Positions 50,059-57,545 of a stretch of DNA of 64,000 bases are shown in pieces. The position numbers were made by a program, and so were the translations under genes. The stretch is from the NCBI RefSeq assembly GCF_020405225.1, contig NZ_CP084472.1, positions 62,001 through 126,000 on the forward strand, in the 5' to 3' direction. A model generated the notes under the pieces. The model was given only the letters and a program-made list of their open reading frames with translations, was not told where the DNA came from and made no database searches. The stretch's first letter is position 1, and every line of letters starts with the position of its first letter. This DNA is from Natrinema sp. DC36 (lineage in GTDB: Archaea; Halobacteriota; Halobacteria; Halobacteriales; Natrialbaceae).

Positions 50059-50772
50059 TCACAGCAACCGCCGCAACTCGCCCAGCGGCGGGAACCAGAG
50101 CGTCTCGCCGCTCGAGTCGTCCCTGACCGCGGGGTAGAACCCGTCGGCGTCCCGGACGAGCGGCGTCTGGAAGTCGCGGCCGTCCTTTCCGTTGACGGTC
50201 GAACCGGCTGCCAGCCGGGTGAACGCCGGGAGCACGAGCACGTCCGCTCCCTCGAAGGCGTCGGGACCGTAGAGGAAACACGGCCGTTTGCGCCCCTCGA
50301 TCGCCAGCGCGGGATGGTCGTGGCCGACGATGTATCGCTCGGCCGTCGCGTCGGGCCGCTCGTGGCCGTGACAGACAACCGTTTCACCGTCGGCCAGTTC
50401 GTATTCGGCGGCCGTCTCACCGTCGAAGGCCTCCGCGAGCATCGTATCGTGGTTGCCCGGCGTGACGATCAGCTTGGCCCCGGCGTCGTCGACCGCGTCG
50501 GTGAGTCGGTCGAGATCCCGCTCGACACCGCGCGGAAGTCGCGAAAACGAGTGGAGCAGGTCGCCGGCGATTACGACCGTGGCCGGCTCGGTCGCCTCGA
50601 GCAACCCCTGTAATCGATCGAGGACGTCGCTCCCGTCGTCGATCGGAGCGTTGACGCTCGAGGCGGCCGCTTTCCCGAGGTGGAGGTCCGCGAGTACGAG
50701 CGTCGCTGTGGCCGGAACGTAGACGGACCGATCGCGAACATCGAACGGGACGTCGATGTCGACGTCAGTCAT
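50059..50772 (-). CDS. SbcD-related metallophosphoesterase (TIGR00024-like)
   Basis: 237 residues. Calcineurin-type metal motifs in order: LADLHLGKAAA (D-x-H), IAGDLLHSFSRLP (GDxxH-like), VTPGNHDTML (GNHD), VVCHGHERP and YIVGHDHPA (GHxH-type). This is the single-chain archaeal SbcD-like phosphoesterase family. The substrate is not known; it could be a cyclic nucleotide, DNA end or phospho-compound. It overlaps the 3' end of artA by 8 bases, so the two are co-transcribed. Confidence 0.85.
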   Translation of the reverse strand: MTDVDIDVPFDVRDRSVYVPATATLVLADLHLGKAAASSVNAPIDDGSDVLDRLQGLLEATEPATVVIAGDLLHSFSRLPRGVERDLDRLTDAVDDAGAKLIVTPGNHDTMLAEAFDGETAAEYELADGETVVCHGHERPDATAERYIVGHDHPALAIEGRKRPCFLYGPDAFEGADVLVLPAFTRLAAGSTVNGKDGRDFQTPLVRDADGFYPAVRDDSSGETLWFPPLGELRRLL

Positions 50773-51832
50773 CGTCCGTTTCGGGGCCCGATGCGGACTC
50801 GGGGTCGACATCGGGCTCGGTGACGTCAAGATCGGGCGCATCACCGGTGTCGGAAGCCGATTCGGACGCGGCGACCGCGTCCGAGCCATCGACGGGAGGC
50901 GCTTCCGTTCCGAGCGCGTCTGCGAGGTCGTACTCCGTGCCCGTCAGGATGTAGAGGACCTCCTCGAGGGGCTCGAAGACTTCGGGGAGGAGGCGGACGA
51001 CCAGGTAGGTGATCCCCAGCAGGGCGACGATCGACAGCGACTGGGCGATGAAGTTGTGGGCGACGATGTAGGAGGTCCGGTCGGCTGGCGCGCCCATGAA
51101 CTCCGTGGCGACGTAAACGAGGACGTCCTGCTGGAACCAGCCCCACGGCGAGGCCAGGCCGATGAAGACGTTGCGCACGAGGTTGAGAAACCAAATGACG
51201 CCGATGGCGATCGCGAAGGGCGCTATCTTCCGTTTGAGCGGCGCCTTGACCGCCGCGATCAGCCCGCCGAAGATGGCCATGCTGCCGATCCCGGTACAGG
51301 ACATGATGATGTAGGTCGTCCGTCCGGTGACCGTCTCGTCGGGATCGAAGGCGAAACGGCTCTGGTAGCCGTTCGAGCCCTCTTCGATGCCGGGGCTGTG
51401 CCCCAACAGTTCCATCCCGAAGTGGGTCTGGGACGCGGTCGTCTCGATCAGCCAGGTGCGGACGAACGGGATCGTCTCGGCCGGCAGATAGATGAGTCCC
51501 ATGAACGCGACCGCTTTCGAGAGCAAGAGCAGCGACTCGCGGCCCCGGACGAGCAGGTAGCCCGCGTAGGCACACAGCGGCAACGCGGCGAGCGTCAGCA
51601 GCGTCTGGATGGGGCTCTTGACCTCGAGATAGTAGTGGGGGACCATCGTCAGCCAGAAGACGCCGAAGACGACCCAGGCACCCGCAGCGAGGTATCGAGC
51701 GGGGTCGACGGCACCGCGCCACTCGAGGGCCATCGCTACGACGAACGCGCCGATCGCGATCCACGCGAGCGAGTCCGCGAACGGAATGGATCCGGCAGTC
51801 GAAGCGAGGATCGTCGCGGGTAGGGCCGACAT
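50765..51832 (-). CDS. artA: archaeosortase A
   Basis: 355 residues, about eight membrane helices. The catalytic cysteine is C179 in YIIMSCTGIGSMAIFGGL, the conserved Arg R220 is in WFLNLVRNVFIGLASPWGWF, and a third residue is expected in DRTSYIVAHNFIAQS (R252 or H259; alignment needed). ArtA cuts PGF-CTERM proteins at their C-terminus and attaches them to archaetidylethanolamine lipids in haloarchaea (S-layer and others). The C-terminus after the last helix is a long acidic tail (about 60 residues). No PGF-CTERM substrate gene is found in the window. It is upstream of the phosphoesterase and divergent from a wHTH regulator. Confidence 0.9.
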   Translation of the reverse strand: MSALPATILASTAGSIPFADSLAWIAIGAFVVAMALEWRGAVDPARYLAAGAWVVFGVFWLTMVPHYYLEVKSPIQTLLTLAALPLCAYAGYLLVRGRESLLLLSKAVAFMGLIYLPAETIPFVRTWLIETTASQTHFGMELLGHSPGIEEGSNGYQSRFAFDPDETVTGRTTYIIMSCTGIGSMAIFGGLIAAVKAPLKRKIAPFAIAIGVIWFLNLVRNVFIGLASPWGWFQQDVLVYVATEFMGAPADRTSYIVAHNFIAQSLSIVALLGITYLVVRLLPEVFEPLEEVLYILTGTEYDLADALGTEAPPVDGSDAVAASESASDTGDAPDLDVTEPDVDPESASGPETDDD

Positions 51833-51944
51833 ATTCACGTGAACCCGACGGACTCTCCCGCTATCAACTTGACGCCTCGGTCCGGCGCAGGCCGCGATCG
51901 TGCGATCGCGTACCTTTTTGCCGTTCTCACGAAACACTAGCCGT

Positions 51945-52724
51945 ATGGTCGACGTCCTCGACAACAAACGGGCCGCGACGCGGTTTCGGATCCTCGTGCA
52001 GATCGCCGAGCGCCAGCCCGCGGTCAGCCAGGGGGAGATCGCCGAGGAAGTCGGCGTGACGAGCCAGGCCGTCAGCGAGTACATCCGCGATCTCGTCGAC
52101 GAGGGGTTCGTCGAGAAGGAGGGGCGGTCCAGATACCGCGTCACCAACGAAGGCGTCGACTGGCTCTTTCGAACCGCGGACGACGTTCGCCGCTTCGCCG
52201 ACCACGTCACCGGCGACGTCCTCGGCGCGATGAGCGAGGCTGCCTATATCGCAACCGACGACATCGCCGACGGGGAGACCGTCTCGCTTTCGGTCGAGGA
52301 CGGATTACTCCACGCGACCCCCGGTGACGAGGGACCGGCGACCGGCGTCGCGACCACCGACGCCGAGGCCGGCACCGACGTCGGCGTCACGAGTTTCGAG
52401 GGCGTCATGGAACTCGAGCCCGGCTCGGTGACCGTCCTGCAGGTGCCCGCAGTTCGAACCGGCGGCAGCCGAGCGGTCGATTCGGAGACCGTCGCCGAGC
52501 ACTGCGAAGACGCCGATCTCGTCGTCGCGTCCGGTGTCGAGGCGGTCGTCGCCTGCCGAGAGTTCGGAACCGATCCGGCGGTCACGTTCGCGGCCGGTGC
52601 AGTCGCCGCCGACGGCGCCGAACGCGGCCTCGACGTGACCGCAGTCGCGACGACGAACGAGGTCGGCCGGGTCACGGACGCGCTTCGAGACGCAGATGTC
52701 TCCTACGAAGTACTCGAGGGCTGA
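51945..52724 (+). CDS. MarR-like winged-helix regulator with C-terminal sensing domain
   Basis: 259 residues starting MVDVLDNKRAATRFRILVQI. The N-terminal wHTH (SQGEIAEEVGVTSQAVSEYI, RDLVDEGFVEKEGRSRYRVT) is clear. The remaining ~170 residues are an alpha/beta domain with Val/Asp/Ala-rich strands (EPGSVTVLQVPAVRTGGSRA; DADLVVASGVEAVVACREFG), perhaps a ligand-binding domain; haloarchaeal relatives carry a DUF7839-like label. It is divergent from artA, with 112 bases between the starts, and may regulate it. A TATA box (ACCTTTTTG) is about 30 nt upstream. Confidence 0.8.
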   Translation: MVDVLDNKRAATRFRILVQIAERQPAVSQGEIAEEVGVTSQAVSEYIRDLVDEGFVEKEGRSRYRVTNEGVDWLFRTADDVRRFADHVTGDVLGAMSEAAYIATDDIADGETVSLSVEDGLLHATPGDEGPATGVATTDAEAGTDVGVTSFEGVMELEPGSVTVLQVPAVRTGGSRAVDSETVAEHCEDADLVVASGVEAVVACREFGTDPAVTFAAGAVAADGAERGLDVTAVATTNEVGRVTDALRDADVSYEVLEG

Positions 52725-52816
52725 GTGTCCCGCCACCGACGCGATGGGAGCAGTGTCCAACGACTGTAGGCGGTGTCCCTTTCTCGATGAGTGGCTTTCC
52801 TTCGAGTAGCAATCGT

Positions 52817-53167
52817 ATGGAGTCGACGGAGGCATTCAGACTGCTCGCCAGTGCTGACCGTCAGTACCTTCTCTACGAACTCCACGACGGGACTGGCGAG
52901 AGTACCGTCGAGGAACTCTCACGGCGGATCGCCATCCGGAGACACCGGACGACGAGCGAGAAGATTTCCATTCCCGAAATCGACCGTGCTCGCGTCCGAA
53001 TGGTCCACATTCATCTTCCCTCCCTGATCGAGCAGGGCGTCGTCGACGTCGACTGGAGCGACGGAACGGTCACGCTCACTGACGACCCCAGTGTCGACGT
53101 GCTGTTTGAGGCCGCCGAGGAACTCGACGAGTGGCCGCCGGAGCCACGGTTCACCCGTCTCTCGTAG
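52817..53167 (+). CDS. small wHTH protein (DUF7344-like)
   Basis: 116 residues, MESTEAFRLLASADRQYLLY then ELHDGTGESTVEELSRRIAI. A winged-helix core is suggested by the E-L-S-R-R helix and the segment VRMVHIHLPSLIEQGVVDVD, where HLPSLIEQGVV is the recognition-to-wing region seen in the haloarchaeal DUF7344 group. Likely a transcription factor; the target is unknown. It is convergent with the PAC2 gene, leaving about 60 bases between them. Confidence 0.7.
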   Translation: MESTEAFRLLASADRQYLLYELHDGTGESTVEELSRRIAIRRHRTTSEKISIPEIDRARVRMVHIHLPSLIEQGVVDVDWSDGTVTLTDDPSVDVLFEAAEELDEWPPEPRFTRLS

Positions 53168-53226
53168 TATCTAGCGGAACAACGCGCAATCGGACGCGGG
53201 CTCCAACAGAGAGCGACGCGATGCCG

Positions 53227-53994
53227 TTAGCCGATGTATCGGAGATCGTCGTCCGTCGGCACGTCCATCTGCTGTTGCTGTTCCATCTCCTGGATCTTGC
53301 CGATAACCTCCTCCATCTCGTCGGCTCGTTCGTCCAGAGACTCGTACTCGAGGTCGAAACCGAGCACGTCCTCGAGCACCTCGAGCACCGCTCGCGCGCT
53401 CTTGGGATCGACCAGATAACCGCTGGTTTCGCCCATCAAGCAGGTCGCCTCGAAGCCGCGCCGTTCACCCAACCCGAGCAGGAGACCGGAGACGCCGACG
53501 ATGCCGCCGGCGGGTTCGTCTTCGCGGAACTCGACGCCCGCGTCCTCGAGCGCCTCGAGCAGCGATTCGTCGCTGACGGCACCGACGACGGCGTACTCGT
53601 CGATGAGTTCGCCGGTCGGAACGCCGCCGAGCGCGTACACCTCGGTCGCGCCGAACTCTTCGGCGATGTCGAGGAAGGCGTCCGTGAGCGTGTAGTGGCC
53701 CTCGTTACTCTGGGCCTGATGATCCCCGGTCAACAGGAGCAGATCGCGGCCGTCGGGAACGTCGACGGCGTGGAGCTCCGCACAGGTCAGTTCCGAAACG
53801 CCGTCCTCGACGCTCACTTGCGGCGGGAACTCCCGAGAATAGATCCGTCGGACGAGCGTGCTCTCGCCCTCGAGTTCCTCGAGCAAGTGCTCGACGGCGA
53901 GGGTACCGACGTGTCCCACTCCTGGCAACCCCTCGACGAGAACGGGGTCGTCCAGTTCGACCTCGGCGACGACATCGATCTCGAGTTCGTCCAT
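53227..53994 (-). CDS. PAC2-family proteasome assembly chaperone
   Basis: 255 residues. PAC2 fold: VLVEGLPGVGHVGTLAVEHL near the N-terminus, then LLLLTGDHQAQSNEGHYTLT, VYALGGVPTGELIDEYAVVG, GGIVGVSGLLLGLGERRGFE and CLMGETSGYLVDPKSARAVL. The C-terminal ~40 residues (DEMEEVIGKIQEMEQQQQMD) are helical with a Q/M run. Archaeal PbaA/PbaB proteins of this family help assemble the 20S proteasome. It is the last gene of the translation operon, 6 bases after nop10. Confidence 0.85.
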   Translation of the reverse strand: MDELEIDVVAEVELDDPVLVEGLPGVGHVGTLAVEHLLEELEGESTLVRRIYSREFPPQVSVEDGVSELTCAELHAVDVPDGRDLLLLTGDHQAQSNEGHYTLTDAFLDIAEEFGATEVYALGGVPTGELIDEYAVVGAVSDESLLEALEDAGVEFREDEPAGGIVGVSGLLLGLGERRGFEATCLMGETSGYLVDPKSARAVLEVLEDVLGFDLEYESLDERADEMEEVIGKIQEMEQQQQMDVPTDDDLRYIG

Positions 53995-54000
53995 ACCGTA

Positions 54001-54180
54001 TCAGCGGTTGCGACGTTTAAGAGCGCGTCGGTACTCGCCGTGGGGGTCAGTCGGGTCGAACGGCGCTGGCGCGCTGTTTACCGTCTCGGCACCGCAGTCG
54101 GGGCAGCTCTCAGAAAGGGTATACACCGGGCGGTCGTGGGCCTCGTGCCACGCGGAACACACCCGGATATCGGATTTCAT
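54001..54180 (-). CDS. nop10: rRNA pseudouridylation protein Nop10
   Basis: 59 codons: MKSDIRVCSAWHEAHDRPVY, then TLSESCPDCGAETVNSAPAP and FDPTDPHGEYRRALKRRNR. Nop10 is a core protein of H/ACA ribonucleoproteins and of archaeal pseudouridine synthase complexes with Cbf5. The N-terminal C8 together with the CPDC pair is reminiscent of the zinc-ribbon region of Nop10; the KR-rich C-terminus contacts RNA. It starts 6 bases after eif2A ends and 6 bases before the PAC2 gene. Confidence 0.9.
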   Translation of the reverse strand: MKSDIRVCSAWHEAHDRPVYTLSESCPDCGAETVNSAPAPFDPTDPHGEYRRALKRRNR

Positions 54181-54186
54181 CGGTCC

Positions 54187-54987
54187 TTATTCGTCGTCGG
54201 TTCGGCGCTCGCGGTGGTACTGCCCGGTGCCACCGTGGCCTTCGATCGCGGTGACCGCTCGCTGTGCGCTCTCTTCGAGGTGCGATTCGGCGGTCTTGTA
54301 GTTCGGCGCCTTCACTTTGATTCGGTACTCGGGTGCGCCGACGTAGCTCACCTCGAGATCGACCTCTTCGGGGATCTCGCCGTTGCCTTCGGCCGCTTCG
54401 AGGGCCTCGCGAATCCCGTCGACGCCGGTGTCGGTGGGGTTCGCGAGGTCGACGTAGCCGGTGACGTTGACGTACGGCACCGAGACGTTCTCGCGGGCCG
54501 TCTCGACGATCGATTCGATCTCGTCGTCGTCGAGGTCGGTGTCCTCGAGCGCCTCCTCGCCGTGGATCGCGGCCTGCTTGAAGCCCTCGTAGAGCCCCCC
54601 GTGGATGGCGATCAGTTCGTTGGCGATCGCGGTGTAGTCCTCGTCGTCGATCTCTTCGCCGAAGGCCAGTTCCATCCAGTTGTCGGCCTTCTGCTCGTTT
54701 TTCCACTCCTGGATCTTATCCGAGCGCTGGTGATCGTTGACGTCTTTCAGCGAGAGATCGATCTGCTGGGAGCTCTTGTCGACGTCGAGAACCTTGCAGA
54801 CGGCGATCTGACCCTCGCGGACGTGATCGCGGGTGTTTTTGATCCAGCCGCTCGCGACCTCGGAGATATGGATCAGTCCCCGCTTGTCCTCGTACTCCTC
54901 GAGATCGACGAAGACGCCGAAGTCCTCGATTTCGTCGATCTTGCCGACGACGAGTTCGCCGGGATCGGGCCAGCCGCTGTACTTCAT
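54187..54987 (-). CDS. eif2a: translation initiation factor aIF2 alpha
   Basis: 266 residues. The N-terminal S1 (OB) domain is seen in [40 protein letters not shown] and [21 protein letters not shown] helical middle (about 90-170) and a C-terminal alpha/beta domain ([40 protein letters not shown]) follow. The protein is the alpha subunit of aIF2, which binds initiator Met-tRNA. It overlaps the rps27e stop region by 4 bases and belongs to the classical archaeal rpl44e-rps27e-eif2a-nop10-pac2 order. Confidence 0.95.
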   Translation of the reverse strand: MKYSGWPDPGELVVGKIDEIEDFGVFVDLEEYEDKRGLIHISEVASGWIKNTRDHVREGQIAVCKVLDVDKSSQQIDLSLKDVNDHQRSDKIQEWKNEQKADNWMELAFGEEIDDEDYTAIANELIAIHGGLYEGFKQAAIHGEEALEDTDLDDDEIESIVETARENVSVPYVNVTGYVDLANPTDTGVDGIREALEAAEGNGEIPEEVDLEVSYVGAPEYRIKVKAPNYKTAESHLEESAQRAVTAIEGHGGTGQYHRERRTDDE

Positions 54988-55157
54988 CGTGACTCGACTG
55001 TTTCGAGGATCTCGTGTTCGATCTCGGCTTTGCCGCCGGTCGGTCGCACGAGCGTCGTGCCACAGACGGCACAGGCGACCTCCGAGGAGGCCTTGCCGAA
55101 GACGGTCTGTTCGTTCTCGCAGTCATTGCATCGAACGCTGTAGAAATTTCCTGCCAT
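54984..55157 (-). CDS. rps27e: 30S ribosomal protein S27e
   Basis: 57 residues, [20 protein letters not shown] then [20 protein letters not shown]. Two CxxC pairs (RCNDC, ACAVC) form the S27e zinc finger, and the end [17 protein letters not shown] fits the family. The ATG was chosen because earlier in-frame codons give a non-ribosomal, Arg/Pro-rich lead. It overlaps eif2a by 4 bases, and its start is 5 bases after the end of rpl44e. Confidence 0.9.
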   Translation of the reverse strand: MAGNFYSVRCNDCENEQTVFGKASSEVACAVCGTTLVRPTGGKAEIEHEILETVESR

Positions 55158-55162
55158 TGGTA

Positions 55163-55444
55163 TCACTCCTGGAACTCGAGTCGGCCGGCGCGCCATCCCT
55201 CGCGGAGGTGGGCCTTGCCGCACTCGCTGCATCGGTATTTGAGGTCGGTCTTCTTGGTCGGCTTCTCGCCACCGGGTACCTTCGAGAAACGGCCGGAGTT
55301 CCCGATCGAGGAACTGTTACGTCGGGTACGGCGAGCGTCCCACTTCATGCCGCTCGAGCGGCCCGTTCGGGACTTTTCGACTTCGTGTTCGTGGTGTTCG
55401 TTGCAGTGCGGACAGTACGTATTGAATCGGCGTGGCATCTGCAT
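55163..55444 (-). CDS. rpl44e: 50S ribosomal protein L44e
   Basis: 93 residues. [20 protein letters not shown] is the family start with the first CPHC knuckle, and the second pair sits in [20 protein letters not shown], close to the C-terminus. [16 protein letters not shown] is conserved. The protein sits at the E site of the large subunit. It is the first gene of the five-gene operon; a TATA box (GTTATAAAC) about 39 nt upstream predicts a leader of about a dozen bases. Confidence 0.95.
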   Translation of the reverse strand: MQMPRRFNTYCPHCNEHHEHEVEKSRTGRSSGMKWDARRTRRNSSSIGNSGRFSKVPGGEKPTKKTDLKYRCSECGKAHLREGWRAGRLEFQE

Positions 55445-55478
55445 AGTTATCTCACTTGCCGTGGGCTAAGATAGCGCC

Positions 55479-55487
55479 GTTTATAAC
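55479..55487 (-). promoter_or_regulatory. TATA box of the rpl44e operon
   Basis: Minus-strand GTTATAAAC, the strongest TATA-like site in the 220-bp intergenic region, for the rpl44e-rps27e-eif2a-nop10-pac2 operon. Confidence 0.6.
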
Positions 55488-55634
55488 CCGTTTGGTTCGT
55501 CGTTCGGCCCCACCGGGTAGCGGAGTTCGGTTCGCGCGCGGCCGATCATTATCTCGAGCGATTTCGTTTTTCTGTTGGTCGCCCATTATCTCGCGGCCGA
55601 CGGCACAGGCGGCAGAGCCAGCGGGCCTCCGAAG

Positions 55635-55642
55635 CGTTTAAT
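55635..55642 (+). promoter_or_regulatory. TATA box of the HAH_0734-family gene
   Basis: CGTTTAAT is centred about 29 nt before the ATG, predicting a leaderless mRNA. Confidence 0.55.
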
Positions 55643-55666
55643 CCGCTCTCCTGTGAAGCTGGGCGC

Positions 55667-55951
55667 ATGAAGCAGCTCATCATCCACGGGGATCCCGGAA
55701 TTCGAAACGGGGCCATCGTTCGATACCGGGGAGAGGACGGGGGCGGGGAATCGGAGGTCGTCTGTTTCGGTATCAATCGAAACGGCGAGTATCACGGACC
55801 CGATCGGGTCCAGCTCTGGTGTACCGTCGGTGCCGAAGACGAGTACGAAGATTACGAGAAACGGAACTTCACGCCGCACTTCCTCGACGTCGACCGCGTC
55901 GACGCCGAGGACGTCGAGGTCGTCCGGGCAAAGAGCGATCTCGCGATCTAA
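55667..55951 (+). CDS. HAH_0734-family protein
   Basis: 94 residues, MKQLIIHGDPGIRNGAIVRY, CFGINRNGEYHGPDRVQLWC and TPHFLDVDRVDAEDVEVVRA. The pattern of HGDPGIRxGAxVxY and the RNGEYHG segment matches the haloarchaeal HAH_0734 family, which has no known function. It is divergent from the rpl44e operon. No clear operon partner; 205 bases separate it from the GtrA gene. Confidence 0.7.
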   Translation: MKQLIIHGDPGIRNGAIVRYRGEDGGGESEVVCFGINRNGEYHGPDRVQLWCTVGAEDEYEDYEKRNFTPHFLDVDRVDAEDVEVVRAKSDLAI

Positions 55952-56156
55952 TCGGTACTCGCCTCCGAAATGGTGCAACCAGCGGCTCGGATCCGGCTAG
56001 TTTCGATTTTGATCAGTACCGTACAGCCGACGGAGTCGGAGAGACAGGCGAACTATCCGGAGAAGCTGTCGTCGAGTTGTCGGTTTGAGACGGCGACCGG
56101 AAGATGGAAACCGGTGCCGTCGTCAGTGGTCGGTACGCTCGAGATCGAACACGACG

Positions 56157-56603
56157 ATGAGTGATTCCCTGTCAGAGGCCGTCCGGATGCGGATTCGTGC
56201 GCTCTGGTCGACGACGCGGTTCGGCCAGTTCGTCGGCGTCGGTACCGTCGGTGCGACCGTCGATAACGTGGTCCTCGTGTTGCTGGTCGAGGCGACGGTT
56301 CTCGGCCCGGTCGCCGCGAAGGTGCTTTCCTGGGAGCTCGGAATCGTGGTCATCTTCGCGATCAACGAACGGTGGACGTTTTCGGGGTACGGAAAGGTCG
56401 GACTCCGACCGTTGGGTCGACGATTTCTCCGCTCGAATCTGGTTCGGTTAGGCGGATTTCTGGTGACGCTCGCGATACTAGCAGTGCTGGTCCTCCAATT
56501 CGACGTCTGGTACGTGGCGGCGAACGTGGTCGGAATCGGCGTCGGCTTCTTCGTCAACTACACCTGTGAGAGCCTCTACACGTGGCAGGTCCATCAGGAG
56601 TAG
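56157..56603 (+). CDS. GtrA-family membrane protein
   Basis: 148 residues starting MSDSLSEAVRMRIRALWSTT. Four membrane helices in two pairs, with FGQFVGVGTVGATVDNVVLV at the first, FAINERWTF between pairs and FVNYTCESLYTW at the end, which matches GtrA (the conserved N-x-x-W/F motif before the second pair). Members act in lipid-linked sugar export or surface glycan steps. No glycosyltransferase is adjacent. The 5' end is 205 bases after the HAH_0734 gene; the stop is 67 bases before the tRNA. Confidence 0.8.
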   Translation: MSDSLSEAVRMRIRALWSTTRFGQFVGVGTVGATVDNVVLVLLVEATVLGPVAAKVLSWELGIVVIFAINERWTFSGYGKVGLRPLGRRFLRSNLVRLGGFLVTLAILAVLVLQFDVWYVAANVVGIGVGFFVNYTCESLYTWQVHQE

Positions 56604-56669
56604 CGGTAGAAACCCGCATAGGGCAACCGAATCACAACCCTTAACTAGCGCACTCGGATATGATGTGAT

Positions 56670-56744
56670 AGCGGGATGGGATAGCCAGGAGATTCCGGCG
56701 GGCTCATAACCCGCAGACCGGTAGTTCAAATCTACCTCCCGCTA
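56670..56744 (+). tRNA. initiator tRNA-Met (CAU)
   Basis: 75 nt. Acceptor arms AGCGGGA/TCCCGCT with discriminator A; anticodon arm GCGGG-CTCATAA-CCCGC with anticodon CAT at 56704-56706. The three G-C pairs next to the anticodon loop (GGG/CCC) are the mark of an initiator. The T arm GGTAG-TTCAAAT-CTACC is intact. CCA is not encoded. The cloverleaf was folded by eye. Confidence 0.95.
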
Positions 56745-56784
56745 TACTTTTGCTGCGAGCAAATCCGCGAGCAGCAAGTATAGC
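56741..56784. repeat. hairpin just after the initiator tRNA
   Basis: GCTATACTTTTGCTGC and GCAGCAAGTATAGC are inverted repeats (14 matched positions with a 2-nt bulge) around GAGCAAATCCGCGA. The left arm begins at the last bases of the tRNA. Confidence 0.6.
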
Positions 56785-56786
56785 AC

Positions 56787-56858
56787 GGTGGTAGATTTGA
56801 ACCACGCCGTCACCCTCGCTTCGTTCGGGTGCCGTCTGGTTCAAATCTACCTCCCGCT
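56787..56858. repeat. tRNA 3'-end repeat and its inverted copy (possible att remnant)
   Basis: GTTCAAATCTACCTCCCGCT (56839-56858) exactly repeats the last 20 bases of the initiator tRNA stem and T arm (56724-56743), 115 bp downstream. A shorter inverted copy GGTAGATTTGAAC sits at 56790-56802. Such repeats occur where integrative elements insert in tRNA genes. Confidence 0.7.
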
Positions 56859-57008
56859 CTGTTTTGACGCGAATCGATCCGTGAGCGCTCCCCTGGACAC
56901 AGGATGTTCCGTCTCGAGTGCGAACAGTCAGCAACTACTCGCTCGAGCGGCGAAATCACTCGAGCGAGAGACGGGCAACCCGAGTCGAGGGACCGACTGA
57001 CGCGTGCG

Positions 57009-57545
57009 TTAGCCGCTGATCACGATCTCGGTTCGATCGACGAGACCGCGGGTCGCAGCGTCAGCGCGGTTGATCCGCACTTCGATCGCGTACGTGCCCG
57101 CGTCGACCGGCTCCCACTCGTCGTCGGAAACCCGGATTCGCTGGGACCACTGCCGCCGGAAGCGTTTGCGCTCGCTCCGGGCGAAGGAGAACGTGGCGGG
57201 CCGGTCGGGAACCGTTCGCGGTACCTGCGAGGCCTCCCTGTAGCTGTCGACGGCCCAGACCCAGCGCTTTGGCGACTCGGTCCGGAGCCGAATCGGGAAC
57301 GGGAGCCGATTGCGGAACTCGACGGTGATCTCGACCGGCTCGCTGGGCTCGTATCGGCGTTTATCCGTCGAGACGCTGATGTCGATCGCGCGGTGGCGCA
57401 GTGCAGTAGGCGTGAACGCGTGGCTGAACGAAGCCCAGTCGATCGTGCGCCCGCCCCCGTTCCCGTCGTCACTTTCTCGCCAGTCGGGCACGAACGGATC
57501 GTCGTCCGACCGCTCGAGCGCGTCGGCGTCGTCGATTCGTTTCAT
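57009..57545 (-). CDS. haloarchaeal protein with BsuPI-like beta domain
   Basis: 178 residues. The N-terminal ~55 is acidic. The rest is a beta-sandwich: [80 protein letters not shown], with NRxPFPxRLxTxSP and the DAGTYAxEVR end as in BsuPI-like domains. Its start overlaps the end of the OppF gene by 4 bases, so it is the last gene of the peptide-transporter operon. Its role in transport is unknown. Confidence 0.7.
   Translation of the reverse strand: MKRIDDADALERSDDDPFVPDWRESDDGNGGGRTIDWASFSHAFTPTALRHRAIDISVSTDKRRYEPSEPVEITVEFRNRLPFPIRLRTESPKRWVWAVDSYREASQVPRTVPDRPATFSFARSERKRFRRQWSQRIRVSDDEWEPVDAGTYAIEVRINRADAATRGLVDRTEIVISG

Noticed and set aside
50765-51832. PGF-CTERM protein encoded nearby as an ArtA substrate
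   Set aside because: I looked for a PGF motif with a C-terminal helix and basic end in the exported proteins here and found none.
53131-55143. Very long open frame (670 codons) opposite the translation operon
   Set aside because: It is antisense to PAC2, Nop10, eIF2-alpha and S27e, all of which have clear family signatures.
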